Assembly (NCBI RefSeq): GCF_019669985.1
Contig: NZ_AP019782.1
Location: forward strand, 2,474,001-2,538,000
DNA: 64,000 nt
Reading direction: 5' to 3'
DNA from: Methylogaea oryzae
GTDB taxonomy: Bacteria; Pseudomonadota; Gammaproteobacteria; Methylococcales; Methylococcaceae
Each line of letters starts with the position of its first letter. Positions within the stretch are counted from its first letter, which is position 1. The notes under the pieces were generated by a model. The model made no database searches and was not told where the DNA came from. It worked only from the letters and a program-made list of their open reading frames with translations. The translations under genes were made by a program, and so were the position numbers. Below, piece after piece: positions 18,451-30,386 of this stretch.

Positions 18451-19244
18451 TGTTGCAACACTCTCGCTAAGATTTCTTTGATGTTTTGCGGCTCGAACGG
18501 CTTGTCGCAAATGGCGGACACGCCGGATTGCTCCACGCTGGCCAAGCGCGTGGCGTCCTGCTCGCTGGTGACCATCAGTATGGGCACGGCCGCGTCGCCC
18601 AGGCGCTGGCGCACATATTGCACCAATTGCAGGCCGTCCATTTCCGGCATGTTGAGGTCGGTGACGATCAGGTCGAAACTGCTGTTGGCGAACATGTCCG
18701 CCGCCTCGCGGCCGTTTTGCGCGGTGCTGATGCGGCTCATGCCCAAATTGCTCAGCACCCGCTTGATATGGCCCCGCGCCGTGCTGCTGTCGTCCACCAC
18801 CAGCACCCGCAAGTCGTCCAAATCGACTTGCGACAGCTCCAGCTCCTGCGGGTCGATGAACTCCATGGTGCTGCGCAGAGCGCGGCGCAATTCTTCCTGG
18901 CCGAACGGCTTGGGCAGGATCGCCACCACGCCGGCCTGGCGGATCGGGTCCAGGGCGTTGAAATGCGTTTCGCTGGAAATCAGCATGAACGGCACGGCTT
19001 GCAGCGTGTCGTGCTGGCGCATGGCGTGAACCAGTTCCGTGGCGGTCATGTCGGGCAAATACATGGCGCTAACGACCAAATCGGGCGGAAACCGCTCCAT
19101 CACGTCCAACGCCTCTTGCCCGCTGGACAAGCCCTCGACGTGGTTGACGCCGGCATCGGCCAGGCTGCGCTGAATAAGCTTCAATTGGGTAGCCGAAGGC
19201 TCCACCAGCAAAATGGACAAATCGGCGACATTAACGGCAGCCAC
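18447..19244 (-). CDS. Tandem double-receiver response regulator
   Basis: This 265-residue protein consists of two receiver domains. The second (about 143-262) is canonical: VVDDSS, phosphoacceptor in IVTDLNMPEMDG, TSE, KPF. The first (about 8-125) has Ala where the phosphoacceptor Asp should be (VVSAMYLP) and VEPS in place of the acidic pair, so it is a pseudo-receiver. With no DNA-binding or enzymatic output it probably acts as a phosphorelay intermediate or adaptor for the flanking hybrid kinases. Confidence 0.88.
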   Translation of the reverse strand: MAAVNVADLSILLVEPSATQLKLIQRSLADAGVNHVEGLSSGQEALDVMERFPPDLVVSAMYLPDMTATELVHAMRQHDTLQAVPFMLISSETHFNALDPIRQAGVVAILPKPFGQEELRRALRSTMEFIDPQELELSQVDLDDLRVLVVDDSSTARGHIKRVLSNLGMSRISTAQNGREAADMFANSSFDLIVTDLNMPEMDGLQLVQYVRQRLGDAAVPILMVTSEQDATRLASVEQSGVSAICDKPFEPQNIKEILARVLQQ

Positions 19245-19369
19245 GCACTTCCCCCCTTTGTTATTATCGATCCGGCGACCGGCCGGCCCAACGGGCCGAA
19301 ACGGCGCAACCCTCCGCTGTTTCCCCAGTTTACCTGTGGTTGTATGGGCCGCGCCAGCCGCCGCCGCGT

Positions 19370-21961
<2,592 letters not shown>

Positions 21962-21985
21962 GAGTAACGATTCGATTCCGAAAAA

Positions 21986-22840
21986 CTAATCGGCCGCGCC
22001 GGCGGCGTAAGATTTCTCAAATTCTTTCAGCGCGTCGAACCAGTTCCCCGGAACACCCCAGTCGCCATAATATTTTTCGATAATATCGCGATACTCCCGG
22101 CTCATCAGAACCTTGTCCATCACCGCTCGGTAACGTTCGGCGACGGCCCTGCCCTCCGCCGTGTCGGCGTCGAGCATGATGGCGATGGGGCGAGTGGTGC
22201 CGGGAATGGCCACTTCAGCGAAGTTATTTTTATCGTCTAGAAAAATACGCTCTATTTCGTAGACGCCGGCAAGGCGGATCAAAATGCATACGTCGATTCT
22301 ATTTTTCCTCAGCATTCTCAAGAGCGATTCGATCGAATCGCTCTCCTCGACGCGAATGCCGTGACTGGTGAAATAATTACTGTCCTCCACCGTGCCGCGC
22401 AGCACGCCCAAGCGGGAACCGCTCAAATCCTGCAACTGGGGCCGCAAGGGCTTGGCCTGGTGCGGTTTGTAATAAAAAAGCGAGGAATTGAACAGCGCGA
22501 TAGGAAAAACGAATCTGGATTTTTTGGTGGTCAGGATGGCCGGATCCCCGACGATATAACTGGCAGCGCTGCGGCGAAACCGCGCAACGGGAATGTAGTC
22601 TATGGAGTAGCGCACATCGGCCGCCTCCGACAGCAATTTCACAATCTCCCCTCCCATGCCGTCGCCGGGAAGCTCCGGCCCCCAGATGGGCGGCGTGGCG
22701 GTGGACTGGAAAGCGACGGAAAACGCTTCCGCCCGGATATCCCGGCTAAGCGTCAGGCACAACAAAGCGAGCCAGGCGGCCGCAGACGCCCCCCGGCGCA
22801 GGCAATCCCACGCTCGATTTTCGGCGGCGGTCGGCGTCAT
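21986..22840 (-). CDS. Periplasmic solute-binding protein, family 3 type (second of pair)
   Basis: The 284-residue product has an N-terminal signal-like hydrophobic stretch (about 18-31) and the two-lobe fold pattern of SBP_bac_3/amino-acid-type binding proteins: GMGGEIVKLL, DYIPVARFRRS, LSGSRLGVLRG, then a C-terminal helix region. No ABC permease or ATPase is nearby, so a sensing role with the downstream hybrid kinase is more likely than transport. Its ATG overlaps the stop of the preceding binding-protein gene (ATGA). Confidence 0.75.
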   Translation of the reverse strand: MTPTAAENRAWDCLRRGASAAAWLALLCLTLSRDIRAEAFSVAFQSTATPPIWGPELPGDGMGGEIVKLLSEAADVRYSIDYIPVARFRRSAASYIVGDPAILTTKKSRFVFPIALFNSSLFYYKPHQAKPLRPQLQDLSGSRLGVLRGTVEDSNYFTSHGIRVEESDSIESLLRMLRKNRIDVCILIRLAGVYEIERIFLDDKNNFAEVAIPGTTRPIAIMLDADTAEGRAVAERYRAVMDKVLMSREYRDIIEKYYGDWGVPGNWFDALKEFEKSYAAGAAD

Positions 22841-23718
22841 TTGGCGGCGGGACGATAACGCTTCAAGCGATCGAGCGCATCAGCGGGCGACGACTGCTTG
22901 CCGCCATATTTCTCCAGCAACGCCAGATAGTCGCCGTTTTTGACGATGAGGCTCATGCCTTTGACGAACGCGGCGCGCAATTCGCCGGCGCGGGGATGTT
23001 TCTTGGAAAACAGGACATACCAAGGCTTCTCCCAAGCGGGCGGGGTCAACCGAACCAATTTATCCGCTTCCTCGGGGTAATTGCTTTTGACCCAATATTG
23101 GCCGGCCAGGTCGGGCAAGCCGGCCAAGTCGATTTTCTTGCTCCGCAGGCCTTCCAACAATGTGCGTAAATCGCCTTGGGCCGCGCGTATTCCCGCCTTG
23201 TTATAGGGCTCCATGTCCTCGTCGGGGAGCGTCCCCAAGGATAAATCCTTCAGCTCGGCGGGATTTCCCGACCAGGACAAACCGTTGCCGTAGGCCGGCT
23301 GGTAGTAATACCAGGCCCCCGTGGACACGTAAAAGGCCTCCGGCGTAACCGTGGCCTTTTCCTGTTCCGACAGGTCGCGCAGTTCGCCCACCATGGCGGC
23401 GGCTTCGCTGTTGAGCAGCGAGTACTTCGCCAGGGGCTTGGCCGGCAACACGTCGATCGCCACGTCCTTGGCGGCCGCTTGAAATGCCGCAGCCACGATC
23501 GCCACGGCCAGACCTTTGTCCGGCAACGCGGCTCCGGCCAGGGGCGCCATTTCGTACGCCACGACGTCGGCGGCTTTTTCCTCGCCGAACATCTGCGGCG
23601 CCACGCGGGGCGCTGTGGCGTTCGCAGCGCAGGAGCAAGCCAGCAACAGGGCCGCCAGCCAACGCGATCGCTTGGCCGGGGCGGAAACGAGGGCATAGGG
23701 AGAGATCGTGGGGTTCAT
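22837..23718 (-). CDS. Periplasmic solute-binding-like protein (first of pair)
   Basis: This is a 293-residue product starting MNPTISPYALVSAPAKRSRW with a clear signal peptide (about 19-35, ALLLACSCAANA). The body resembles extracellular solute-binding proteins: KGLAVAIVAAAFQAA, LGTLPDEDMEPY, and a C-terminal block FVKGMSLIVKNGDYLALLEKYGG, which parallels the ending of its neighbour. The two genes overlap and are probably ancient paralogues. The frame is open upstream to 23778, but the signal peptide fixes the start. There is no transporter partner. Confidence 0.7.
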   Translation of the reverse strand: MNPTISPYALVSAPAKRSRWLAALLLACSCAANATAPRVAPQMFGEEKAADVVAYEMAPLAGAALPDKGLAVAIVAAAFQAAAKDVAIDVLPAKPLAKYSLLNSEAAAMVGELRDLSEQEKATVTPEAFYVSTGAWYYYQPAYGNGLSWSGNPAELKDLSLGTLPDEDMEPYNKAGIRAAQGDLRTLLEGLRSKKIDLAGLPDLAGQYWVKSNYPEEADKLVRLTPPAWEKPWYVLFSKKHPRAGELRAAFVKGMSLIVKNGDYLALLEKYGGKQSSPADALDRLKRYRPAAK

Positions 23719-23732
23719 GATGTTTACTCGGG

Positions 23733-25064
23733 TTAATCGTCGATGGCCGATGCGGACAGGACGAGCAATTTGTCCCATAAATCGAAGTGGTGATTAAACG
23801 GGTGCGTTTGCGAGAGGAAGATGGTGATTTTCTGCTCGGAAGGATCGACGCTGAAACGAGTGGAAAAAATGCCCGCCCACTCGAAAGCGCCCACGCTGCC
23901 GGCATCGACGCCGTGGGCGCGGTCCGCCTGAATCGCCACGCCCAGTCCGAACTTCCAGCCGTCGTCGTGCAGCGTGGTGGCGTTGAGCTCGCCGATTTGA
24001 TTGGTCGCGGTCATCAATTCCACCGTTTTCCGGCTTAACAACCTGGTCCCGTCCAACGTTCCCTTGTTCAGCAGCATCTGGCAAAAGCGATAGTAATCGT
24101 AAGCGGTACTGGTGACGCCGACCCCGCCGGACAGGAAGGTTTTCGGCCCGGCGTACTGGTAACTGGGCGAATAGCGGTAAGCGCCTTCCTGATGCGGGCC
24201 GTCGGTCACTTTTTCCAGGCTCCCTTTCCAATCGCTTTTCCATAAGGCGGAAAGGCGGGACCGTTCGCTTTCCGGCAGGAAGAAGTAGGTATCGTTCATC
24301 TTAAGCGGTTTGAAGACTTTTTCGCGCAGGTAATCGTCCAGCCGCATGCCGGAAACGACCTCCACCAAATAACCTTGCACGTCCGCCGCCATGCCGTATT
24401 CGAAAGCTTCGCCGGGCTGGCGGGCCAAGGGCAGCCGGGCCAACCGCTTCACCATGTCGCCGATGCTGCCGCCGGTTTCGTACAAGCCGCTGCTGATGCC
24501 CGCCTCCTCGTATAAGGCGTGGATTTGCCGGTACAGGGGATCATTGGGATGCCAATCGGCGGCGAAGCCGTACGGCAGGCCGGCGGTGTGGCGGAGGAGA
24601 TCCTTCACCGTGATGTCCCGTTTGGCCGGCACCAGCCTGAACGGCGGGTTGGATCCTTCCGGCAGCATTTCCAGCACTTTCGGGTGGGCGAATTCGGGGA
24701 TGTATTTGGCGACGGGGTCGGACAGCAGCAAACGCCCCTCCTCGTACAACTGCAGCAACGCCACGCTCACCAGCGGCTTGGTCATGGACGCGATGCGGAA
24801 CATGGTGTCTTTCCGCATCGGCTTATCCTCGTCCGCTTGGCCGAACGGCTCGAAATAGGCGATTTTGCCTTTCCGGGCGATCAATACCACGGCGCCGGCC
24901 ATTTTTTTCTCTTCGACGTGCCGGCGGATAAATCCACTCACCCGATCCAGGCGTACCGAGGACAAGCCGACGGTTTCGGGAACGACCGGCCCGACCTCCC
25001 CCGCCATGGCCGGCGGCAACAGCATGGCGCCGACCAACAGCAACGACAACGCTCGGTATTTCAT
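23733..25064 (-). CDS. Serine hydrolase of the class C beta-lactamase / esterase family
   Basis: This is a 443-residue exported protein starting MKYRALSLLLVGAMLLPPAMAG (signal peptide). It has the penicillin-binding-like fold: catalytic SxxK in RIASMTKPLVSVALL, the HTAGLPYG block, a second motif region EYGMAADVQGYLVE where the usual YxN reads YGM, and a C-terminal WAGIFSTRF segment. Such proteins are usually esterases or peptidases rather than antibiotic resistance enzymes. It ends 14 bases before the first binding-protein gene, so it appears to head the operon leading to the hybrid kinase at 19370. Confidence 0.82.
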   Translation of the reverse strand: MKYRALSLLLVGAMLLPPAMAGEVGPVVPETVGLSSVRLDRVSGFIRRHVEEKKMAGAVVLIARKGKIAYFEPFGQADEDKPMRKDTMFRIASMTKPLVSVALLQLYEEGRLLLSDPVAKYIPEFAHPKVLEMLPEGSNPPFRLVPAKRDITVKDLLRHTAGLPYGFAADWHPNDPLYRQIHALYEEAGISSGLYETGGSIGDMVKRLARLPLARQPGEAFEYGMAADVQGYLVEVVSGMRLDDYLREKVFKPLKMNDTYFFLPESERSRLSALWKSDWKGSLEKVTDGPHQEGAYRYSPSYQYAGPKTFLSGGVGVTSTAYDYYRFCQMLLNKGTLDGTRLLSRKTVELMTATNQIGELNATTLHDDGWKFGLGVAIQADRAHGVDAGSVGAFEWAGIFSTRFSVDPSEQKITIFLSQTHPFNHHFDLWDKLLVLSASAIDD

Positions 25065-25139
25065 GGTGTTTATCTCCGCGGGGTTGCATAAAATCCGGCC
25101 GAGCACGCGCCGGCCAAGACTTCCGAAGCGCCGGCCAAC

Positions 25140-26198
25140 TCAGCCGGGAATGACGTAGTTTTTTTCCTCCACCAGGCACAGGCAGGCCGCGGCGACCTGG
25201 GCGTCGTAAATGGCGCCCGCGCCTCGGCGGATTTCCGCCAAGGCCTGCGGCAACCCCACCGCCGGCCGATAGGGCCGATGGGACGCCATGGCTTCCAGGG
25301 TGTCCGCCACCGCGATCACGCGCGCCTCCAGCAAAATGTCCTCGCCTCGCAGCCCGCGGGGATAGCCGCTGCCGTCCATGCGTTCGTGGTGTTGCAGGAT
25401 CATTTCCGCCACCGGCCAGGGAAAACACACGTTGGCGATGATTTCGTGGCCCACTTGCGGATGGGTTTTGACCAGGGAAAACTCGTTTTCCGACAAGCGG
25501 CCGGGACGGTTGAGGATTTCCACCGGAACGTAAATCTTGCCGATGTCGTGCACCATGGCGCCCAGGCGCAGCCCTTCGATGCGCTCCGGCTCCATGCCGA
25601 TTTCCCCCGCGATGGCGACCGCCAGCTTGGACACCCGCGCCTGGTGTCCCGCGGTGTAGGGATCGCGTTTTTCGATGGTGAGGGCGATGGCCTGTATGGT
25701 CTGCTCCAGGATGTCGCTGTACCTGCGCTGGCTTTCCTGCAAACGCTCCAGCGTTTGCACCAGCGCCTGGGAACGCTCCTCGACCATGCCCTGCAAATCC
25801 CGCTGCAAGCGGTAAAGCTTGAGATGGGCCTGCACCCGGGCCAGCACTTCCTCCATCTGGAACGGTTTGGTCAGGTAATCGACCCCGCCCGCCTGGAAGG
25901 CCGCCACCTTGTCCTCCACGTCCTGCAGGGCGCTGATAAAAATCACGGGAATTTCGCGCAATTGCGCATCTTGCTTGAGCCGCCGGCACACCTCGTAGCC
26001 GTCCATGCCGGGCATGCGGATGTCGAGCAAAACCAGATCCGGCGGATAGGAAGCCACCGATTTCAGCGCCAACTCGCCGCTCAGCGCCGGACGGACTTTG
26101 TATCCGGCCTGTTGCAAGATGCCGCTCAACACGTGCAGGTTGTTGGGTTGATCGTCCACGATGACGATATTGCCCTGCCCGTCGCCTCCCCCCCCCAT
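25140..26198 (-). CDS. RpfG-like response regulator with HD-GYP domain
   Basis: This 352-residue protein has an N-terminal receiver (IVDDQPNN, VLLDIRMPGMDG, Lys in TKPF) and a C-terminal HD-GYP c-di-GMP phosphodiesterase domain. The HD-GYP motifs are HDIGKI (near residue 212) and HHERMDGSGYP, with the downstream VIAVADTLEAM block. It probably lowers c-di-GMP and so opposes the GGDEF proteins at 6743-10564. The N-terminal MGGGGDGQGN is an atypical short extension; a later start is possible. Confidence 0.92.
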   Translation of the reverse strand: MGGGGDGQGNIVIVDDQPNNLHVLSGILQQAGYKVRPALSGELALKSVASYPPDLVLLDIRMPGMDGYEVCRRLKQDAQLREIPVIFISALQDVEDKVAAFQAGGVDYLTKPFQMEEVLARVQAHLKLYRLQRDLQGMVEERSQALVQTLERLQESQRRYSDILEQTIQAIALTIEKRDPYTAGHQARVSKLAVAIAGEIGMEPERIEGLRLGAMVHDIGKIYVPVEILNRPGRLSENEFSLVKTHPQVGHEIIANVCFPWPVAEMILQHHERMDGSGYPRGLRGEDILLEARVIAVADTLEAMASHRPYRPAVGLPQALAEIRRGAGAIYDAQVAAACLCLVEEKNYVIPG

Positions 26199-26373
26199 AA
26201 TTGCGCTCCGCTGATTTCCGATGGGCTAAATTGTAGAACCTATCACGAATCCCATGGCCGCATCGGACCAAACGCCCCGCTCGCCTCCGCGGCGCGGCCG
26301 CCGATCCGCCAGCCCCAGCCCGTAGCTAGCGGCGCTACACTATGGAACAACCGACAACAACCGGCTATTCGTC

Positions 26374-29088
26374 ATGCGCCCCAAGGCACGCAGCCCCGCC
26401 CTTCCCAGCGAATCCGCCGCGCCCAGCTGGCATACCCTTGCCGCGGAGCGAGTGCTCACGGAATTGGCCAGCGGCCACGAAGGCTTGAGCAACGCCGAAG
26501 CGGAGCGGCGCCTGAAAGCCCACGGCGCCAACGAGCTGCGGACCGCCGCCGGCGCCTCGGCCTGGCGGCATTTGCTGCGCCAGTTCGCCAACGTGCTAAT
26601 CGTCATCCTGCTGATCGCTACCGCCATTTCCGCTTGGCTGGGGCATACGCTGGAAGCCGTCGCCATCGCCGTCATCGTGCTGTTCGCCGTGCTGCTGGGT
26701 TTTTTCCAGGAGTTCCGCGCCGAAAAGGCCATGGAGGCGTTGCGCAAAATGGCGGCGCCCAACGCCACCGTCCTGCGCGACGGCCAGGAGATTTTGGCGC
26801 CGGCGCGCCAGCTGGTGCCGGGCGACATCGTGTTGCTGCACGCCGGAGACAAGGTGCCGGCCGACTGCCGCCTGCTGGAAGCGGTCAACCTGGAAGCGGA
26901 AGAAGCCGCGTTAACCGGCGAATCGGTGCCCGTGGCAAAAAGCACCGCGCCCCTGGGCCACGCCAAAACGCCGCTGGGCGACCGCGTCAACATGGCTTTC
27001 GGCGGCACGTCCGTCACCCAGGGGCGGGGCCGCGCCGTGGTGGTGAGCACCGGCATGGACAGCGAGTTCGGCCGCATCGTGACCCTGCTGAAAGACGCCG
27101 CGCCCCATAAAACGCCGTTGCAGCAGAACCTCGACAAAGTCGGCGGCAATCTCGCCGTGGCGGCCCTGCTCATCGTCGCCGTCATCATGGCCGCCGGCGT
27201 TTGGCGCGGCGAGCCCGTCATCGACATGCTGATATTCAGCATCGCCCTGGCTGTGGCCGTGGTGCCGGAAGCCCTGCCGGCGGTGGTAACCATATCCCTC
27301 TCCATCGGCGCGCAACGGATGATCCGCCGCAACGCCTTGATCCGCCAATTGCCCGCGGTGGAAACCCTGGGCGGCACTTCGGTCATCTGCTCCGACAAGA
27401 CCGGCACCCTCACCAAGGACGAAATGACCGTCAGGCGGATCGTTTGCGGCGACTCGGACTGGGACGTCGGCGGCGCCGGCTACGCGCCCAGCGGGGCGTT
27501 TCTGCGCGACAACAAGCCGACCGCGGCGGACGCGCCGCTGAAGCGACTACTGCAAGCCGGCGCCCTGGCGGCGGACGCGGAAATCTTCTACGACGACAGC
27601 GAAAAACGCTGGCGCTTGAAGGGCGACCCCACGGAAGGCGCGCTGGTCTGCGCCGCCGCCAAGGCCGGCCTGGCCAAAGCCGATTTGGGCGAACGTTTTC
27701 CCCGCGTCGGCGAAATCCCCTTCTCTTCCGAAAGCAAGCGCATGACCACGTTGCATCGCGTCGACGGCGACGTGGTCGCTTACGCGAAGGGCGCGCCGGA
27801 GGTGATCCTGGCCGGCTGCGCCGCCCGGCTGGACAGCCAGGGCGCAATCGCCTTGGACGCCGAGTCGCACGAAAACATACTGCGGCAGGCCGCCATCATG
27901 GCAGGACAAGCGCTGCGGGTTCTGGCCGTCGCGCAAAAAAGCGACGCCAGCCTGGAAAACGCCGAACGGGACATGCTGTTCCTCGGCTTGGTGGGCATGA
28001 TCGACCCGCCCCGCCCGGAAGCCCGCGAGGCGATCAAGACCTGCCATCGGGCGGGCATCAAAGTGGTGATGATAACCGGCGACCATCCCCATACCGCCCA
28101 GGCCGTGGCGCGGGAACTAGGGCTTCTGGACAACGGCCGGGTGGTCGGCGGCGCGCAGCTGGACGCCATGGACGACGCGCAGCTGGCGCGGGAAGTGGAA
28201 TCCATCGACGTCTATGCCCGCGTATCCCCCTCCCACAAGCTGCGCGTGGTGAAGGCGCTACAGCGAAACGGTCACGTCACCGCCATGACCGGCGACGGCG
28301 TCAACGACGCCCCGGCGCTCAAGCAGGCCGACATCGGCATCGCCATGGGCATTTCCGGCACCGAGGTGTCGAGGGAGGCCGCCGCCATGACGCTCACCGA
28401 CGACAACTTCGCCTCCATAGTCGCCGCCGTGGAGGAAGGCCGCGCCATTTTCGGCAACATCAAGAAGTACCTGATGTACTTGCTCTCCTCCAACCTGGGC
28501 GAGATCGGGCTCATGGGCGGCGCCGCCCTCATGGGCCTGCCCATGCCCCTCAGCGCCGTGCAGATCCTCTACGTCAACCTGGCGACGGACGGCCTGCCGG
28601 CCCTGGCGCTGGCGGTGGACCCGGCCGAAACCGACCTGATGCGGCGCCGCCCCCGCGACGCCCGGCGCGGCATATTCACCAGTCCGGTGGTCGGCCTGAT
28701 GGTGGCGGGCGGCATCTGGTCGGCGCTGGTCAATCTCTGCCTGTTCATCGGGTGCCTGCAATCGGGGCGCAGCGTGGAGCAAGCCATGAGCATGACTTTC
28801 GTCGCGCTGGTGCTGATTCAACTATTCAAAGCCTACAACTTCCGCTCCGACCGCCACTCCGTCTTTCGCGGCCTGTTCAGCAATCGCTGGCTGCTGCTGG
28901 CGGTATCGTGGGAGCTGATATGGCTGTGGCTGGTGGTGGAGCCGCCTTGGCTGCAACCGCTATTCGGCACGGTGGCCTTGTCCTTGGAAGACTGGCTGGT
29001 GGCGGGCGCGGTGGCCGCCAGCATCAGCCCGCTGCTGGAGCTGGTCAAAATCGCCGTGCGCCGGGGATGGCTGGGCCAGGACGGTTGA
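26374..29088 (+). CDS. P-type cation-transporting ATPase, P2 type
   Basis: This is a 904-residue membrane pump with the actuator motif TGES (LTGESVPVAKS), the phosphorylation motif SDKTGTLTKDEM, the hinge MTGDGVNDAPALKQADIG, and about ten membrane segments. Helix 4 carries VPEALPAVVT and helix 6 NLATDGLPALAL, both typical of SERCA/PMR-like P2 ATPases, suggesting Ca2+ (or Mn2+/Na+) export. The exact ion cannot be read from these residues. A start at 26374 gives the expected N-terminal cation-ATPase domain (WHTLAAERVLTEL). Confidence 0.9.
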   Translation: MRPKARSPALPSESAAPSWHTLAAERVLTELASGHEGLSNAEAERRLKAHGANELRTAAGASAWRHLLRQFANVLIVILLIATAISAWLGHTLEAVAIAVIVLFAVLLGFFQEFRAEKAMEALRKMAAPNATVLRDGQEILAPARQLVPGDIVLLHAGDKVPADCRLLEAVNLEAEEAALTGESVPVAKSTAPLGHAKTPLGDRVNMAFGGTSVTQGRGRAVVVSTGMDSEFGRIVTLLKDAAPHKTPLQQNLDKVGGNLAVAALLIVAVIMAAGVWRGEPVIDMLIFSIALAVAVVPEALPAVVTISLSIGAQRMIRRNALIRQLPAVETLGGTSVICSDKTGTLTKDEMTVRRIVCGDSDWDVGGAGYAPSGAFLRDNKPTAADAPLKRLLQAGALAADAEIFYDDSEKRWRLKGDPTEGALVCAAAKAGLAKADLGERFPRVGEIPFSSESKRMTTLHRVDGDVVAYAKGAPEVILAGCAARLDSQGAIALDAESHENILRQAAIMAGQALRVLAVAQKSDASLENAERDMLFLGLVGMIDPPRPEAREAIKTCHRAGIKVVMITGDHPHTAQAVARELGLLDNGRVVGGAQLDAMDDAQLAREVESIDVYARVSPSHKLRVVKALQRNGHVTAMTGDGVNDAPALKQADIGIAMGISGTEVSREAAAMTLTDDNFASIVAAVEEGRAIFGNIKKYLMYLLSSNLGEIGLMGGAALMGLPMPLSAVQILYVNLATDGLPALALAVDPAETDLMRRRPRDARRGIFTSPVVGLMVAGGIWSALVNLCLFIGCLQSGRSVEQAMSMTFVALVLIQLFKAYNFRSDRHSVFRGLFSNRWLLLAVSWELIWLWLVVEPPWLQPLFGTVALSLEDWLVAGAVAASISPLLELVKIAVRRGWLGQDG

Positions 29089-29330
29089 TCGAACGGGGCC
29101 GGGGCGCCACCGTCCCCCGGCCCGCGCCCGACTGTCCCAAACGCATGGATTCAGTGTTTCCTCCCGCGCACCATCGCAGCCTCGCCTCGGCGAAGCCGCG
29201 CCGTACGCGGTTCCCGCGCCGCCGGCCGGCGAGCCGCCGCCGGGGCGCGACATTGCGAAGCTGGCGCAGTCGTCTTTATACTTGGCGTTTTCCCATCCTT
29301 TGTCATATTAAAGAGCGAGGCGCGAGACCC

Positions 29331-30245
29331 ATGGAAAAACCGTTTATCCTGCACATGTTCACCTCGGCTAAAAATCTCAGCCCCTTCGACGTCAACATGG
29401 CGCTGGACGCAGGATGGATTTCCGCCTTGCCCTACCTCAACCTCACCGTCGACGAGATTCAAGCGCTGGTGCAGGACGCCATTTTTTCGCGCAGCCTCAA
29501 AGCGGTGAAGCGCACCGGCATCTTCATCGGCGGCCGGGACACCCTTACCGCCATGCAGATGCTCCGCGCGGCGCAGAAGTCCATGATTCCGCCCTTCGAA
29601 ATCTCCGCTTTCGCCGACCCCAGCGGCGCCTTCACCACCGCCGCCAGCATGGTGGCTGTGGTGGAAAACCACTTGCGCCGCGAGCATGACATCTCGTTGG
29701 AAGGCCTTAACGTGGCGGTATTGGGCGGCACCGGCCCGGTGGGCCAAATCGCCGCCGTGCTGGCGGCGGAGGCCGGCGCCAACGTGTGGATCGTCGGCCG
29801 CCAATTGGAGAAGGCCAGCCAAATCGCCGAAATGTGCAATACGGAATTCGGCGGCGGCAAAATCAAGATTCAGGCGGAAGCCGACGCCAACAAAGGCGAG
29901 CTGATGCAAAAAGCCGACGTGGTATTCGCCACCGCCGCCGCCGGCGTACAGGTGCTCAGCGCGGAAATGGTGGCCGACGCACCGCGCCTGAAAGTGGCCG
30001 CCGACGTGAACGCCGTGCCGCCGTCCGGCATCGCCGGCCTCTCCGCCCACCACAAAGGCACGCCGATCGAAGGCTCCAAGAGCGGCGCCAAGGGCTTCGG
30101 CGCCATGGCCATCGGCAGCGTCAAATACCAAACCCAGTCCCGCATGCTGCACATGATGCGGGAACTGAGGACCGAAACGGACAAGCCCGCCTTCCTGCAC
30201 TACGGGCACGCCTTCGAAATGGCCCGCAAAGTCCTGGCCGACTGA
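29331..30245 (+). CDS. Methylene-tetrahydromethanopterin dehydrogenase (MtdB-type, paralogue 1)
   Basis: MtdB-type enzymes oxidise methylene-H4MPT to methenyl-H4MPT with NAD(P)+ in C1 oxidation to formate. The 304-residue product has SPFDVNMALDAGW at the start, the QDAIFSR and GIFIGGRD blocks, FADPSGAFTTAASMVA, a Rossmann motif VLGGTGPVGQ, and DVNAVPPSGIAG. It is one of two tandem copies and is less like classical MtdB at its C-terminus (ends FEMARKVLAD). The start at 29331 is inside a longer open frame. It could be the MtdC-like form; cofactor preference is not readable. Confidence 0.85.
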   Translation: MEKPFILHMFTSAKNLSPFDVNMALDAGWISALPYLNLTVDEIQALVQDAIFSRSLKAVKRTGIFIGGRDTLTAMQMLRAAQKSMIPPFEISAFADPSGAFTTAASMVAVVENHLRREHDISLEGLNVAVLGGTGPVGQIAAVLAAEAGANVWIVGRQLEKASQIAEMCNTEFGGGKIKIQAEADANKGELMQKADVVFATAAAGVQVLSAEMVADAPRLKVAADVNAVPPSGIAGLSAHHKGTPIEGSKSGAKGFGAMAIGSVKYQTQSRMLHMMRELRTETDKPAFLHYGHAFEMARKVLAD

Positions 30246-30386
30246 CATCCCGCCGCAGCGCCGCCCCGGCGGCGCTATAACCACAAAGAATGCGTTGCTG
30301 ATACCGGCCCGGGGTTTCGCTAAGATTCCCCGGCTCCGGCGCGTCGCCGCGGCCCGAATTCCCTAGAACCCGCAAGCAGAGAAATA

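Noticed and set aside
23733-25064. Antibiotic-resistance beta-lactamase
   Set aside because: The SxxK motif is present but the YxN motif is altered and the context is a sensing operon, so it is more likely an esterase- or peptidase-like relative.
27201-29330. Long plus-strand frame leading into the first mtdB gene
   Set aside because: The upstream part is an Arg/Gly-rich out-of-frame reading of the P-type ATPase. Only the part from 29331 is a real protein.
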